From Planctomycetaceae bacterium (GTDB taxonomy: Bacteria > Planctomycetota > Planctomycetia > Pirellulales > Lacipirellulaceae): DNA of 64,000 nucleotides. Under the pieces are notes generated by a model that searched no databases, was not told the DNA's origin, and saw nothing but the letters and a program-made list of their open reading frames with translations. Numbering within the stretch: the stretch's first letter is position 1; each line of letters starts with the position of its first letter. The stretch spans positions 186,001 through 250,000 of the forward strand of contig PABB01000066.1 of assembly GCA_002702655.1 (NCBI GenBank). Reading direction: 5' to 3'. The position numbers and the translations under genes are program-made. Positions 63,396 to 64,000 of this stretch are shown here, piece after piece.

Positions 63396-64000
63396 TTAGT
63401 ACACGTCGCGGACGTAGCGACCCTGGTCGCGCAGTTGAGCCACGTACGCGGCTGCTTGCTCTTCGCTCAAACCGCCGTGTTCGGATATCGCCTCGTGCAA
63501 CGCTTTGTCCACGTCGGCGGCCATCCGCTTGGCGTCGCCGCACACAAAGAAGTAGCCGCCCTCCTGGAGCCACTGAAACAGCTCGGCGCTGGCCTCCTTC
63601 ATCCTGTGCTGCACGTAGATCTTCTCGGCCTGGTCGCGGCTGAACGCCGTATCGAGCCGCAACTTGCCGGCTTCGACCAACGGTTCTAACTCTTCGCGGT
63701 ACAAAAAGTCCGTCGCACAACACTGGTCGCCGAAGAACAACCAGTTCTTGCCGGGAGCGTTGCTCGCGATCCGCTCTTCCAAGAATGCACGAAACGGCGC
63801 GATCCCCGTGCCCGGGCCGACCATGATCATGGGCGCATCGGCTTTGGCAGGCGTTGTGAAGTCGTGGGCCGCGTGAATGAACACGCGCACCTGATCGCCG
63901 GGTTTCAGACGGTCGGCGAACATCGTCGAAGCGACTCCCTTGCGATCGCGACCGCGGAGTTCTTTTTCGACGCGGCCCACCGTCAGATGGACCTCGCCGG
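63396..64000 (-). CDS. cysJ: Sulfite reductase flavoprotein alpha component, NADPH-binding end (partial)
   Basis: About 201 C-terminal residues; the reading frame stays open beyond base 64000, so the flavodoxin and most FAD-binding parts are outside. Visible family blocks: [42 protein letters not shown] (NADPH pyrophosphate loop), [58 protein letters not shown] and the terminal RYVRDVY (aromatic C-terminus that stacks on FAD). These match CysJ-type reductases, which pass electrons from NADPH to the haem subunit in sulfate assimilation. A nitrite- or other-acceptor reductase of the same fold cannot be excluded. Confidence 0.9.
   Translation of the reverse strand, partial: GEVHLTVGRVEKELRGRDRKGVASTMFADRLKPGDQVRVFIHAAHDFTTPAKADAPMIMVGPGTGIAPFRAFLEERIASNAPGKNWLFFGDQCCATDFLYREELEPLVEAGKLRLDTAFSRDQAEKIYVQHRMKEASAELFQWLQEGGYFFVCGDAKRMAADVDKALHEAISEHGGLSEEQAAAYVAQLRDQGRYVRDVY

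Overview
The window reads as a high-GC chromosomal segment from a planctomycete, most likely the Pirellulales group. Pointers are: surface proteins opening with an (L/F)-x-E-R-x-E-D-R motif (a relative of the planctomycete LEPR-type N-terminus); a PEP-CTERM protein; two csrA genes; two ECF sigma factor / Ser-Thr kinase modules; an Alginate_exp-type porin; and many large secreted proteins of unknown role. No phage, IS element, CRISPR array, rRNA or tRNA was recognised. Assignment is from family resemblance and motif reading only.

Layout. 1-4.8 kb (minus): PlsC-type acyltransferase (cut by the left edge), Wzx/MATE-like flippase, CbbX-like AAA+ ATPase with a zinc ribbon, NarL-type response regulator. 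5.2-9.0 kb (plus): sugar isomerase-like TIM barrel, ArfB ribosome-rescue hydrolase, hemerythrin-like protein, UVR-motif protein, CsrA. 9.0-11.7 kb (minus): lipase-like alpha/beta hydrolase and a second CsrA. The two csrA genes are preceded by nearly identical -24/-12 (sigma-54-like) elements. 12-20 kb (plus): M24 peptidase, PHP-type tyrosine phosphatase, Tat-exported HExxH protein, two tandem paralogous secreted proteins ending in DDDDPAS (each with its own terminator), APC-like transporter, PfkB sugar kinase, ThpR. 20-27 kb: outer-membrane-like protein, GH43 arabinanase-like protein with dockerin and PEP-CTERM, unknown exported protein, fused pectinesterase/rhamnogalacturonan acetylesterase, a small coiled-coil protein. 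27-31 kb (plus): a GalU-like protein translationally coupled to an 1103-residue fusion of a fucokinase-like GHMP kinase with a UDPGP-type nucleotidyltransferase. 31-41 kb (minus): ECF sigma factor -> Ser/Thr kinase with TPRs -> surface protein -> giant Ig-like/beta-propeller protein, with overlapping start/stop signals in the first two junctions. 42-47 kb: XylR-type regulator, second ECF/kinase pair (this kinase has a cyclic-nucleotide-binding-like domain), His/Pro-rich repeat protein, small helical protein, PdxJ. 47-57 kb: BNR-type secreted protein, a decayed PKD-like fragment, LamG-GH127 arabinofuranosidase-like protein, secreted HExxH protein, orphan histidine kinase, WbpP-like UDP-sugar 4-epimerase. 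57-64 kb: a divergent NtrC-like regulator, an Alginate_exp-like porin, the nrfHA nitrite-ammonification pair behind a perfect 18-bp palindrome, and the C-terminal part of cysJ at the right edge.

How it fits together. The organism appears to be a polysaccharide degrader able to act on pectin side chains: a GH43 arabinanase, a GH127 beta-L-arabinofuranosidase, a CE8/CE12 fusion, a BNR-type protein and a XylR sugar regulator are scattered through the window rather than packed in one locus. The kinase-nucleotidyltransferase fusion could activate a free sugar released by such enzymes, or feed surface glycan synthesis with the 4-epimerase and flippase; that link is inference. nrfHA indicates respiratory nitrite reduction to ammonium under low oxygen. 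Regulation is rich: two CsrA, two ECF/kinase modules, an NtrC-like protein, and unpaired two-component parts.
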